Of a DNA stretch of 43,569 nucleotides, positions 36,078 through 43,569 are shown one piece after another. Location of the stretch: NCBI RefSeq assembly GCF_004116495.1, contig NZ_PDKC01000024.1, forward strand, positions 1 through 43,569, written 5' to 3'. The notes under the pieces were generated by a model that worked only from the letters and a program-made list of their open reading frames with translations, did not search any database and was not told where the DNA came from. Each line of letters opens with the position of its first letter. The first letter of the stretch is position 1. This DNA comes from Arcobacter sp. CECT 8985 (GTDB lineage: Bacteria > Campylobacterota > Campylobacteria > Campylobacterales > Arcobacteraceae). A program made the position numbers and the translations under genes.

Positions 36078-36716
36078 ATGGATAATATAATTATATTAGG
36101 AAATGCAGCATCAATCTTTTCACAGTTTTTATATAATCCACCTTCAAAAGAGCAGTGGGATAAAATAAAAGAGCAGAAAGTTTTATTAGAGTGGTTTATC
36201 CACTCTGATGAAAAAGATAATAAAAAAGTTCTTCAATTATGGCAGAAATCTCATAATGAAGAGAGTCATTTAGATATTTCAGTTGATTATACTGATATGT
36301 TTATTTGTGATGAAATGTATTTAAAAGCACCTCCTTTTGCATCATTTTATTTAGATATTTCAGGTGAGTTATATTCAAAAGAAGCAGATAATGCAAAAAA
36401 TATTTATAAAAAATGTTCATTTTTTACAAAATCTTTATTAACTCAACCTGCTGATTTTATTGCAATTGAATTGGAGTTTATAAGTACTTTACTTTTAAAT
36501 ATAAAAAGAGATGAGGTATTTAAAAAAGTATTAATATCTTTTCTACAAGAAAACTTTTTACCTTGGGTTTATAGTTGGACAAATGATGTTAAAACAAATG
36601 CAAAAAGTTCTTTTTATAAAGGTCTAGGGTACCATATAGAAGATTTTTGTGATATGTTAGTAGAAGAATTTTCTATACAAAATTACGAGAAAAAAGTCTA
36701 TAGAACTGCATCTTAA
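36078..36716 (+). CDS. TorD/DmsD-family molybdoenzyme chaperone
   Basis: A 212-residue all-helical cytoplasmic protein of the TorD family, which guards the Tat signal of the catalytic subunit and helps cofactor insertion. Features are a long helical N-terminus, PADFIAIELEFISTLLLN (the family PxDxxxxELEFM-like motif), and LPWVYSWTNDV near the end. It follows dmsC with AAGGA before the ATG, as the last gene of the operon. Confidence 0.85.
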   Translation: MDNIIILGNAASIFSQFLYNPPSKEQWDKIKEQKVLLEWFIHSDEKDNKKVLQLWQKSHNEESHLDISVDYTDMFICDEMYLKAPPFASFYLDISGELYSKEADNAKNIYKKCSFFTKSLLTQPADFIAIELEFISTLLLNIKRDEVFKKVLISFLQENFLPWVYSWTNDVKTNAKSSFYKGLGYHIEDFCDMLVEEFSIQNYEKKVYRTAS

Positions 36717-36717
36717 T

Positions 36718-36746
36718 AATAAAAGGGCAATCTTTACCCTTTTATT
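36718..36746 (+). terminator. Terminator of the dms operon
   Basis: A 10-base perfect stem (AATAAAAGGG / CCCTTTTATT) with a 9-base loop follows the chaperone stop directly. The T-rich right arm forms the tail. Confidence 0.8.
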
Positions 36747-36792
36747 AACTTCTAATTAACTAGAATAAATATTTTATAAATTATTTTTTTGT

Positions 36793-36815
36793 TATGATAT
36801 AGAAAAATAAAAAGG
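36793..36815 (+). promoter_or_regulatory. Candidate -10 and ribosome site for the 182-residue membrane gene
   Basis: TATGAT (36793-36798) and AAAGG (36811-36815) precede the TTG start at 36822. The short leader fits a start made on its own promoter after the dms terminator. Confidence 0.4.
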
Positions 36816-36821
36816 TTATTC

Positions 36822-37370
36822 TTGGAAGATTATTATAATATCAGTTTAGGAATTGTTATTTATTTAGCTATTGCAATTTTTAGTTTAACTCTTTTTATAT
36901 ATGCAAAAGAAATTTTAGTTTATGAAAAAAGAAAAAAAATAATTCGTATTAAAAACTCAATAAAACAAAATTCTTTTTCTATAGCAAAGACTTATGGTTA
37001 TGGTTTTTTATGTGGAGTTTTCATCTTATGTTTGGAAAATAAACAAAAAATTTTAGATTTAGATATATATTTATTATCATTACTTTTCTTTTCAATAATT
37101 ATATTTATTGGGATTTTTTATGAAGAGTCTTTAAATAAAAAAAGAGAGTATAAGTTATTAAATTTTTTGGATAGTTTAGATGCAATATTTTATAATTTTA
37201 TTCCGGCTATTATTATATATATGATAAATCATCAATTTATTGAAAAAGATTTATCAGCCAAAGATTATATCTTTGCATTAATAGTTTTCTCATTTTCATG
37301 TAATTTCTTATCTATTACTCATTTATTAAAAAGTATCTTTTATCAAAAAAGGTTACGACCAAAGTTGTAA
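36822..37370 (+). CDS. Polytopic membrane protein of unknown function
   Basis: A 182-residue protein with about five helices (near 9-28, 60-76, 83-100, 125-140 and 148-165), joined by short Lys-rich loops. The TTG start has AAAGG six bases ahead. No family is recognised, and no catalytic motif stands out. It stands alone after the dms operon. Its last 18 bases overlap the 3' end of the convergent CBS gene, so the two transcripts would be antisense at the end. Confidence 0.65.
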   Translation: MEDYYNISLGIVIYLAIAIFSLTLFIYAKEILVYEKRKKIIRIKNSIKQNSFSIAKTYGYGFLCGVFILCLENKQKILDLDIYLLSLLFFSIIIFIGIFYEESLNKKREYKLLNFLDSLDAIFYNFIPAIIIYMINHQFIEKDLSAKDYIFALIVFSFSCNFLSITHLLKSIFYQKRLRPKL

Positions 37371-38000
37371 TTTTGGAAGATGAGAAACGGCTTTAATAAT
37401 ATCAGTTTTTGAAATAATACCAACAATAACATCCTCTTCATTTACGATAGGAACTGCTCCAAGTTTAAAATCAAGCATTACTTTACATACACTTCTAATA
37501 TCTGCATTTGGATCTGCTGTTATTACTTCTGGAAGATATAAATCTTCAAGTTTTCTATTTAAGATTTGTTCAGAGTTTTCTAAATCTTCAATTATATAGT
37601 TTAATATCAATTTTTTATCAATTAGTCCCATTATCTTTTTTCCAAAAGACACAATAGGAATATGACTTACTTTTTTATCTTTTAGAAGTTCATAGGCATC
37701 ATTTAATGTGGCATCGCTATCAATATGTATTATATTTTTTGTCATAATATCTTCAGCTTGATAAACCTCTTCTGATAAATCGAGATTTGCCATTTTTTTA
37801 TAAGCATTAACTGCTTTTTGATTTTGATGTTCAGCTTGTTTGTCTTTGTTTCCCTCTTCTTTATCTAGATAATTTTGAAATAAACTATCATCATCAGGTT
37901 TTAATCTAGCTTCATTTGGACCTTCAAGATTCTTTAATTCATAAAGATTATCTGCTGTACTTCTAAAACCAACATTACCTTTATTGTATATTGCAAACAT
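37353..38000 (-). CDS. CBS-domain pair protein
   Basis: A 215-residue protein. The first 80 residues are a charged, probably flexible region with a Gln/Asn/Lys-rich linker (NKDKQAEHQNQKAVNAYKK). Two CBS domains follow at about 84-140 (AEDIMTKNIIHIDSDATLN, VSHIPIV) and 152-212 (LPEVITADPNADIR, LGAVPIVNEEDVIVGIISKTDI). Paired CBS modules bind adenosyl ligands. No enzyme domain is attached, so it probably senses nucleotide state for a partner. The GGDEF gene lies 58 bases upstream on the same strand, so they may be cotranscribed. Confidence 0.85.
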   Translation of the reverse strand: MFAIYNKGNVGFRSTADNLYELKNLEGPNEARLKPDDDSLFQNYLDKEEGNKDKQAEHQNQKAVNAYKKMANLDLSEEVYQAEDIMTKNIIHIDSDATLNDAYELLKDKKVSHIPIVSFGKKIMGLIDKKLILNYIIEDLENSEQILNRKLEDLYLPEVITADPNADIRSVCKVMLDFKLGAVPIVNEEDVIVGIISKTDIIKAVSHLPKLQLWS

Positions 38001-38058
38001 ATGAACACCTTTTTTCTAATAGTATAAAAACTTTATTAATAATATTTTAACATAATAA

Positions 38059-39852
38059 TCAATTACTACAGATTCTATTTCTTCCTTCATTTTTGGCTTT
38101 ATATAAATTTTCATCTGCTAATTTGTATATATAGTCAACATTTTTACATTCGTCAGCTTTTAATAATGCTATACCAAAGGATGCTGTCACATATTTTGAT
38201 GAAGTATTTTTAATATGATTAATTTTTAATTGTTCAATTCCTTCTCTAATAGAATCAATATATTTAATTACTTTTTCTTTATTTGATTCTCTTATTACAA
38301 GACCAAACTCTTCACCTCCAAGTCTAAAGCATAAATCTTCAGCACGGTTTAGTTTAGATTTGACATAACATGATACTTTATTTAAAACTTCATCCCCTTT
38401 CAAGTGACCATATGTATCATTATAATACTTGAAGTTATCTATATCATAGATACAAAATATAATATATTCATTTTTTCTTTTTGCTGCATTTATTAATTTT
38501 GGAAAAACTTCATTGAAGTATCTTTTATTATAAAGTGTTGTTAGTTCATCTGTAATAGATATCTCTTCTAATCTTTTTTTATTTGTAATATTTTGACTTA
38601 TAGATGTGTATCCTATTTTTTCTCTATTTTCATTAAACATTGGAGTTACAATTGCATGTATCCAAAAAACAGTTCCATCTTTTGCAACATTTTTTATCTC
38701 ACCTTTCCAAGGTTGATTTGCTTTTAGATTATTCCACATTCTATCAAATAGTTTTACATTCATATCCTCATGTTTTAATATATGATGAGGTTGTTCTAAG
38801 AGCTCTTTTTGTGTATATTTTGAAATTTCACAAAGTGCTTTTGATGCATGAGTAATCTTACCATCTAAATCTATAGTAATAAAAAGAATATTTTCATCAA
38901 CAACTTTTAAATATCTTTTTAATTCAGTTTCGATTTTTTTTCTAATTTTAACTTCATTATTTAATTTTTTATTTGCTTTAAAAATTATATATATTATGAT
39001 ACAAAAAATAAAACAAATACCAAGAACTGATAAGAACATTATAAGATAACTATTCTCTTTCGTATAATTTATTGCAATCCATTTATTAAATATTTTTTGG
39101 TGAGTTTCTTTGGGTATAGAAGCAAGTGCTTTATTTATGATTGGTACTAATTGGGGTTTATCATTTCTTATTGCTATATGTAAATACCAATCATCCTCAA
39201 AATCAGCTGAGATTTTTAATTGACCAAAATATTTCTTTTGGATTATATATCCAGCAGTTGCAACCGTGTCAATGAATCCAAAAATTTGAGATCTTCTTAC
39301 TTTTTTATATCCATCTTCTACAGAATCAACTTCAACAATATTTAGATTAGGAAATTTATTTAATATTCTTTTAGGAAAGGCATAACCTTTCACAATTCCT
39401 AAAGGCTTTTGTATATCAGTAATACTATTTATATAAAGCTTGTCTATTTTTGTCACTATAACAAGAGGAAGTTTTAAATATGGTTTTGAAAAGTTTAAAA
39501 AACTTGCACGCTCTTTTGTTTTTACTGCCAATGGAATAATATCACATTTTCTGTGTTTTATATATTCTAATGTTTCAGACCAGTTTTTTGTTTTTACTAA
39601 AATTATATTTATATTTAAAAACTTTTTGATTTGATATATATAATCAGAACCCACTCCAACATGTTTTCCTTTTTGTATTTTATCCATAGGCATCCAGTCT
39701 GGATCTACACACATATTTAAATTTTTAATATTAGTTAAATATTTTTTTTCTTTTAGAGTTAATTTGGTAGTTTTTTCATTAATGGGCAAATTTTGAATAT
39801 TTTTAGCAAATAAAAAAGTACAAAGACAAATAAATAATAAAATATTTTTCAT
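38059..39852 (-). CDS. Diguanylate cyclase with periplasmic solute-binding and PAS domains
   Basis: A 597-residue signalling enzyme. A signal peptide and family-3 solute-binding domain (about 35-260; NMCVDPDWMPMDKIQKGKHVG type opening, with GSDYIYQI) are followed by a helix (about 273-293), a PAS domain (about 310-430, ending with EKIGYTSISQNITNKK) and a GGDEF domain. The active motif is GGEEF (LGGEEFGLV), with the inhibitory I-site RAED five residues before it, so it should make c-di-GMP and be feedback-inhibited. The ligand may be an amino acid or organic acid. The gene lies between the CHASE4 kinase and CBS genes. Confidence 0.9.
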   Translation of the reverse strand: MKNILLFICLCTFLFAKNIQNLPINEKTTKLTLKEKKYLTNIKNLNMCVDPDWMPMDKIQKGKHVGVGSDYIYQIKKFLNINIILVKTKNWSETLEYIKHRKCDIIPLAVKTKERASFLNFSKPYLKLPLVIVTKIDKLYINSITDIQKPLGIVKGYAFPKRILNKFPNLNIVEVDSVEDGYKKVRRSQIFGFIDTVATAGYIIQKKYFGQLKISADFEDDWYLHIAIRNDKPQLVPIINKALASIPKETHQKIFNKWIAINYTKENSYLIMFLSVLGICFIFCIIIYIIFKANKKLNNEVKIRKKIETELKRYLKVVDENILFITIDLDGKITHASKALCEISKYTQKELLEQPHHILKHEDMNVKLFDRMWNNLKANQPWKGEIKNVAKDGTVFWIHAIVTPMFNENREKIGYTSISQNITNKKRLEEISITDELTTLYNKRYFNEVFPKLINAAKRKNEYIIFCIYDIDNFKYYNDTYGHLKGDEVLNKVSCYVKSKLNRAEDLCFRLGGEEFGLVIRESNKEKVIKYIDSIREGIEQLKINHIKNTSSKYVTASFGIALLKADECKNVDYIYKLADENLYKAKNEGRNRICSN

Positions 39853-39927
39853 AGTGACACCTTTATATTATTTTAACACAAAAACGTAAAAAAAAATATT
39901 TTATTTAAGTATATTTTTTAATATTAG

Positions 39928-41538
39928 TTAATCTTCTAAAATAGGAAGAGTAATTACAAAGCAGATGCCATTAGGCACATCTTTTGTATAAATTTTACCT
40001 TTCATATTATTTTCTATAATAGTTTTTGTCATGTATAAACCAATTCCTGTACCTTTACCTTCTTCTTTTGTTGTAAAGTATGGTTCAAAGATTTTATTTT
40101 TAATATCCTCGTCAATTCCACCTGCATTATCTTCAATTTCAACAATAATATCACTATTTGTTTTGTAACTTCTTATTTTGATTTTTGCATCTTTTATATT
40201 ATTCTCTAAAAGTGCATCTTTTGCATTTGAAAGAATATTTAAAATACTTTGTGAAAACTCATTTTCAAACCCATAAGCAATAATATCATTTTGCATATCT
40301 TTTTCTAGCGTAATTTCATTATTATCAAGTGTTGAATCCATTAGTTTTATGGCTTTTTCTACTGTATGTGTTATTTTAAATTCTTTTTTTTCTTTATTTG
40401 GTTTAAAAAAGTTTCTAAAATCATCAATTGTTTTAGACATATTTTTTGTAAGCATATTAGCTTTATCTACACTATTTTGAAGGTATTTCTCATTTAATTC
40501 ACCAATTTTATATGTAAAATGTATATTTTGTAATATTAAACCTAAAGCATTAAGTGGCTGCCTCCATTGATGAGCAATATTTCCAATCATTTCTCCCATT
40601 GCTGCTAATTTACTTTGTTGAATTAATAGTTGTTCTTGTTTTCTTTGCTTGTCAATTTCTTCTTTTACTTTTTTCTTAAGTTCAATTTTTTGACGTTCTT
40701 GATAAATAATATAAGAGTATATAAGAAATATTAAAATTATAAATAAAACTGAGATTATTGAGTTGAAAATATATATTTGTTCTTTGCTTTTATGAAATAA
40801 GCTTCTTTTAAAATATGATTTTAAAAAAAATTTATTTTTTATATTATTCAATTGGATATTTGAAATTATAAAATCATTAGTATATTTATTATAAATGTCA
40901 AATTCTGGAAGCAACTTAGTCTTTAAAATATAAAAACTATTTGTCTGTTCTTGCTTTGAAATTTCTAATTTTGTAAATAGTGAACCATTTAATTCTTGAA
41001 TATTTAATTCTCTACCTGAAAAAATATATCCTCTTATCTTACCTGTTGCATCACTTTTAAGTATATTAGATTTTACTGTATAGTAAAAGTTATCATTTAT
41101 TTTCAAAATTGTTGGAGTATTATCTTTATTATATTTTTTTATTGTGTCTTTAATAAATTTATTCTTATTATTAATTTGTGATGAAAGTATAGAATAAACA
41201 GTATTATAATTTTTATCCACAAAAATCATAAAATCTAAATTTAAACCTTCTAAAGTAGAACTATTTTCTCTAAAATTTTCAAAAATATATTTTCTATCTT
41301 TTGAAACGATAAAATCATATGTATCATCCCATGCTGCGTAGTCATTAGATGTTCTATATAAATTAGATATTTCATTATCAATCTTTTCTACTAGGGAATA
41401 TATTCTTTTTTTATTCTCAATATTTTCTAATTTTTTAAAATCATTAATAAAGTAATTATATGTTAATAAATTAAATACAATTAAATATAAAATAAAAAGT
41501 GTTAAAATTAAATATTTATTTTTTAAATAATTTTGCAA
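39928..41538 (-). CDS. CHASE4-type sensor histidine kinase
   Basis: A 536-residue kinase. Helices near 9-30 and 255-278 enclose a periplasmic CHASE4 domain, with the hallmark SNDYAAWDDTYDFI. A coiled coil (about 280-310) leads into the HisKA-type domain with acceptor His near 322 in GNIAHQWRQPLNALG, and the ATPase has NILSNAKDALLENN, DNAGGI and GKGTGIGLYM. No response regulator lies adjacent, so its partner must be elsewhere. The GGDEF gene follows 75 bases downstream on the same strand. Confidence 0.88.
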   Translation of the reverse strand: MQNYLKNKYLILTLFILYLIVFNLLTYNYFINDFKKLENIENKKRIYSLVEKIDNEISNLYRTSNDYAAWDDTYDFIVSKDRKYIFENFRENSSTLEGLNLDFMIFVDKNYNTVYSILSSQINNKNKFIKDTIKKYNKDNTPTILKINDNFYYTVKSNILKSDATGKIRGYIFSGRELNIQELNGSLFTKLEISKQEQTNSFYILKTKLLPEFDIYNKYTNDFIISNIQLNNIKNKFFLKSYFKRSLFHKSKEQIYIFNSIISVLFIILIFLIYSYIIYQERQKIELKKKVKEEIDKQRKQEQLLIQQSKLAAMGEMIGNIAHQWRQPLNALGLILQNIHFTYKIGELNEKYLQNSVDKANMLTKNMSKTIDDFRNFFKPNKEKKEFKITHTVEKAIKLMDSTLDNNEITLEKDMQNDIIAYGFENEFSQSILNILSNAKDALLENNIKDAKIKIRSYKTNSDIIVEIEDNAGGIDEDIKNKIFEPYFTTKEEGKGTGIGLYMTKTIIENNMKGKIYTKDVPNGICFVITLPILED

Positions 41539-41875
41539 AGTATTACCTTATTTTTTCCCGAGATTATATCAATAATATTAAAAATTTGCAATTTTTATAA
41601 AAACGAATTAAAATTATAAATTAATTTTAAACAAAAAGAGTATTTTTTTTAAACAGCAAATGCCTTAAATAGCCATTTTTTAATCTACTGTTTATTTTTT
41701 AAGTTTTATTTTATATATTTTTTCTGTTTATTGATTATAATTCGCTAGTAGAATAAGGAATTGGTTTTAAGTACTTTTTTTATTTAAAATAATTAAAGTA
41801 ATGTGGTGTACTCTAGTTCTTAGAGTATATTTGTACTAATAAATTAGACTTATGACAAGTCAAATAGGGGTATGA
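41539..41875. other. 337-base intergenic region, candidate leader elements
   Basis: No gene is seen. A TATAAT (41736-41741) could be a plus-strand promoter for the small Cys-rich gene. Stem-loops are present at 41808-41828 (TACTCTA / TAGAGTA) and 41847-41861 (GACTT / AAGTC). An inverted repeat, TAAACAG (41650-41656) with CTGTTTA (41688-41694), followed by TTTTTT, encloses an inner imperfect hairpin and could end a short RNA. These are eye-called and may be chance in such A/T-rich DNA. Confidence 0.3.
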
Positions 41876-42124
41876 ATGTTAAAAATAGTTCTTTCTATTT
41901 TATTTGCAGTTTCATTATGTATAGCTGCAACTGATATTGAGAATAATGACACTGAACAAATTGAAGAAATTCCTACAATTAGTTTATGCGATAAAGTGTA
42001 TGATGATTGCGCACTTAAGTGTGATGATAGCGAAAGTAAAGAAGATGCAAAATGTTATGCAAATTGCGAAAAACTTTATGATAAATGCTTAGATGAAAAC
42101 GTTACGGAGCAAGAAGAAAAGTAA
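41876..42124 (+). CDS. Small secreted Cys-rich protein, twin CX3C
   Basis: An 82-residue protein with a signal peptide (LKIVLSILFAVSLCIAATD, cleavage near Ala-Ala-Thr). The mature part holds six cysteines at 38, 45, 49, 60, 64 and 71, spaced C-x6-C-x3-C-x10-C-x3-C-x6-C, a mirror-symmetric pattern. Segments DDCALKCDD and AKCYANCEKLYDKC would form two helices joined by disulfides, like CHCH/small-Tim folds, or a metal site. The ends are acidic. An ATG follows GGGG. It has its own leader and no operon partner. No known family is recognised. Confidence 0.75.
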   Translation: MLKIVLSILFAVSLCIAATDIENNDTEQIEEIPTISLCDKVYDDCALKCDDSESKEDAKCYANCEKLYDKCLDENVTEQEEK

Positions 42125-42132
42125 TATTTTTG

Positions 42133-42153
42133 CCTTATTCTACTCAAATAAGG
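42133..42153. repeat. Stem-loop after the Cys-rich gene
   Basis: A 7-base perfect stem (CCTTATT / AATAAGG) with a 7-base loop lies 9 bases after the stop. There is no T-run on the plus strand, so it is only a weak terminator. The following bases up to 42316 show no gene. Confidence 0.4.
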
Positions 42154-42316
42154 ATATGAAAATTCAATTTAATGGATTATTTAATCAATATAAACTTTGA
42201 AAATACCACTATAAAGTTAGAAAATGAAATTTTATTAAGCAATGCATAAATTTGTAATAAATGAAACTTTATGTAGTTGCGAATAAACTTGAAAGAGTTT
42301 ATGAATCGGGGAGAAA

Positions 42317-42736
42317 ATGAAAAAAATTAAAAATGAAGACATTGTAAAAGATTACTATGAGTATTTATGGAATAAACAAAATAAAGAATATATTGATATA
42401 TTGTTTGATGATGATATAGAGTTTCATGGTTCTTTAGGTGTTCAAACTAAAGGTAAAAAAGAGTTTGAAGAGTACATGGATAGTATATTAACTGGTATTC
42501 CAAATCTATATCATGGTGTTGAAATTTTAATAAAAGAAGATGATAGAATTGCAGTAAGAGCAGTATATAATGGTACACATAAAGGTAGATTGTTAAATTT
42601 TGAAGCTACAAATAATAGAATTAAATACAATGGAGCCTCATTTTTTAAATTTAGAGATGGGAAAATTATAGAGGTATGGGTTTTAGGAGACTTAGCAAGT
42701 TTATTAAAACAAATAGAAAATGGCCCAAATAAGTAA
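42317..42736 (+). CDS. NTF2/SnoaL-like fold protein
   Basis: A 139-residue protein with the SnoaL-like ester-cyclase plan: helix (VKDYYEYLWNKQNKEY), Asp-rich strand (DIEFHGSLGVQTKG), IPNLYHGVEILIKEDDRIAVR, and the terminal FFKFRDGKIIEVWVLGD. This fold binds small hydrophobic or oxidised substrates, and enzyme activity is not certain. The ATG follows GGGGAGAA. It overlaps the dioxygenase gene by 17 bases, so the two are translated together. Confidence 0.8.
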   Translation: MKKIKNEDIVKDYYEYLWNKQNKEYIDILFDDDIEFHGSLGVQTKGKKEFEEYMDSILTGIPNLYHGVEILIKEDDRIAVRAVYNGTHKGRLLNFEATNNRIKYNGASFFKFRDGKIIEVWVLGDLASLLKQIENGPNK

Positions 42737-43412
42737 CTATATACATTGTAAAGATAATATTTTACAATTAGAAATGCCAACAAAACTTTTTCCAAATCCA
42801 TATTATGATTATCCATACATGATAATAGATGATTTTTTTTCACAAAATAATATTGAACAATTAAATAAGCTATTAAGAATAGATGATGATATTGAAGATG
42901 CAAAAGTTAGAAAAGTAACAAAAATAAATAGTGTAGATCAAAAATTAGATAAAAAAATTAGAAAAACTAAAATACATAGAATTCCAGATGAGTTTAATAA
43001 TTTGTATGCAAAACAGTTTAAATTTTTTCAAACAAAAATAGAAGATTTTTTTAGACTTGCTCTTACAACATCTACAAATATACAAATTCTTGAATATACA
43101 AAAGGTAGCTTTTATAAAGCTCATAGTGATGATTCAAATATGTTGTTAAAAGATGATAAATTAGTTGGATTTAAAACTGTAGCAAATCAAAGAAAAATAA
43201 CAACTGTACTTTTTTTATCTGATGATTATGAAGGTGGAGAACTTGTTTTTAACTATTTATTAACACAAGATAATAAATCTGTAAAGATTAGAGGGAAAAG
43301 TGGACAAATGATTGTATTTCTTAGTAATCCTATTTTTACTCATGAAGTAAAAGAGGTAACTAGTGGAAATAGATTTACATTGGTTCAATGGCATGATGCA
43401 GTTTTAAATTAA
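42720..43412 (+). CDS. 2-oxoglutarate/Fe(II) dioxygenase, prolyl-4-hydroxylase type
   Basis: A 230-residue P4Hc-type dioxygenase. The iron triad is His135 and Asp137 (KAHSDD) and His208 (FTHEV), with Arg218 (GNRFTL) to bind 2-oxoglutarate. The strand DDYEGGELVFN is typical. It lies in an overlapping pair with the NTF2-like gene. The ATG at 42720 has a weak ribosome site, so a later ATG at 42774 is possible, but the N-terminal domain reads continuously. The substrate is unknown; related enzymes hydroxylate proteins or small metabolites. The gene ends before a bidirectional terminator. Confidence 0.85.
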   Translation: MAQISNYIHCKDNILQLEMPTKLFPNPYYDYPYMIIDDFFSQNNIEQLNKLLRIDDDIEDAKVRKVTKINSVDQKLDKKIRKTKIHRIPDEFNNLYAKQFKFFQTKIEDFFRLALTTSTNIQILEYTKGSFYKAHSDDSNMLLKDDKLVGFKTVANQRKITTVLFLSDDYEGGELVFNYLLTQDNKSVKIRGKSGQMIVFLSNPIFTHEVKEVTSGNRFTLVQWHDAVLN

Positions 43413-43423
43413 CTTAAAACATA

Positions 43424-43453
43424 TTAGGATAAGAAATAACTTTCTTATCCTAA
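43424..43453. terminator. Bidirectional terminator, dioxygenase and trxB
   Basis: A perfect 13-base stem (TTAGGATAAGAAA / TTTCTTATCCTAA) with a 4-base loop lies between convergent genes and includes the trxB stop codon. Confidence 0.8.
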
Positions 43454-43569
43454 AAATTCAATAATATCAACAGCAGCAGTAGCACCGTCACCAGCAGCAC
43501 AAACGACTTGTTTAGCAGCATCAATTCTAACATCACCAGCAGCATATAAACCAGGTAAAGAAGTTCTCA
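43445..43569 (-). CDS. trxB: Thioredoxin reductase, C-terminal part (runs off right edge)
   Basis: The last 41 codons read [20 protein letters not shown], then [20 protein letters not shown] and TAA. The FAD-binding motif GLYAAGDV followed by [13 protein letters not shown] is the TrxB end. The rest of the gene, with the CxxC motif and NADPH domain, lies outside the window. Confidence 0.9.
   Translation of the reverse strand, partial: RTSLPGLYAAGDVRIDAAKQVVCAAGDGATAAVDIIEFLG

Noticed and set aside
32177-36716. Polysulfide or thiosulfate reductase (Psr/Phs), common in this phylum
   Set aside because: The catalytic subunit follows DmsA along its length and the iron-sulfur and anchor subunits are DmsB/DmsC-like, so the DMSO reductase call is better.
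42511-42903. Minus-strand frame over the NTF2-like/dioxygenase junction
   Set aside because: Both plus-strand proteins have recognisable folds, so the opposite frame is a shadow.

Overview
The window is very AT-rich, uses TTG and GTG starts freely, and is densely packed with signal-transduction genes. Its gene set (futalosine-type MqnP/UbiA prenyltransferase, CrdRS-like copper two-component system, epsilon-type YtkA-like protein beside a Cus efflux pump, many sensor kinases) points to a Campylobacterota chromosome, most likely an Arcobacter-group free-living or host-associated species. This assignment rests on recalled protein resemblance, not on a database search.

Layout. 1-3660 (minus): a type II secretion/pseudopilin operon (gspG, a second pseudopilin, gspF, a GspK-like and a GspL-like gene that runs off the left edge). 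3776-11324 (minus): a copper/silver efflux operon in the order response regulator, sensor kinase, YtkA-like Met-rich protein, CusC, CusB, CusA, closed by a terminator. 11428-12009 (plus): a YceI protein divergent from the copper regulator. 12041-17506 (minus): a MATE exporter, then the operon rlmB, unknown periplasmic protein, AlaC-like aminotransferase, hom. 17610-19589 (plus): a cytoplasmic FIST-domain chemoreceptor followed by the relic of a second FIST gene. 19779-23878 (minus): poxB, rsmI, rpmE, miaA and a small lipoprotein. 23982-24968 (plus): mqnP and tRNA-Arg(TCG). 25032-28158 (minus): a three-gene unit of an M48 metalloprotease, an unknown secreted protein and a CHASE2 membrane protein without an output domain. 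28337-28753: a decayed PAS/EAL gene. 28861-29190: a small unknown protein. 29216-32040 (minus): a sensor kinase/response regulator pair divergent from 32177-36716 (plus), a DmsABC-type DMSO reductase operon with its TorD/DmsD-like chaperone. 36822-41538: an unknown membrane protein, a CBS-domain protein, a periplasmic-binding/PAS/GGDEF cyclase and a CHASE4 sensor kinase. 41876-43412 (plus): a small Cys-rich secreted protein, then an overlapping NTF2-like/2OG-dioxygenase pair. 43445 to the right edge (minus): the end of trxB.

How it fits together. Most of the window is housekeeping or well-known respiratory and metal-resistance functions, each with its own nearby regulator: CrdRS-like with Cus, and the ABC-binding-domain kinase with Dms. 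The least explained parts are the CHASE2/unknown/M48 operon with a perfect 26-bp palindrome upstream, the twin-CX3C small exported protein, the two gene relics, and the divergent GspK/GspL-like genes. I saw no CRISPR array, no insertion sequence, no phage genes and no complete defence system.
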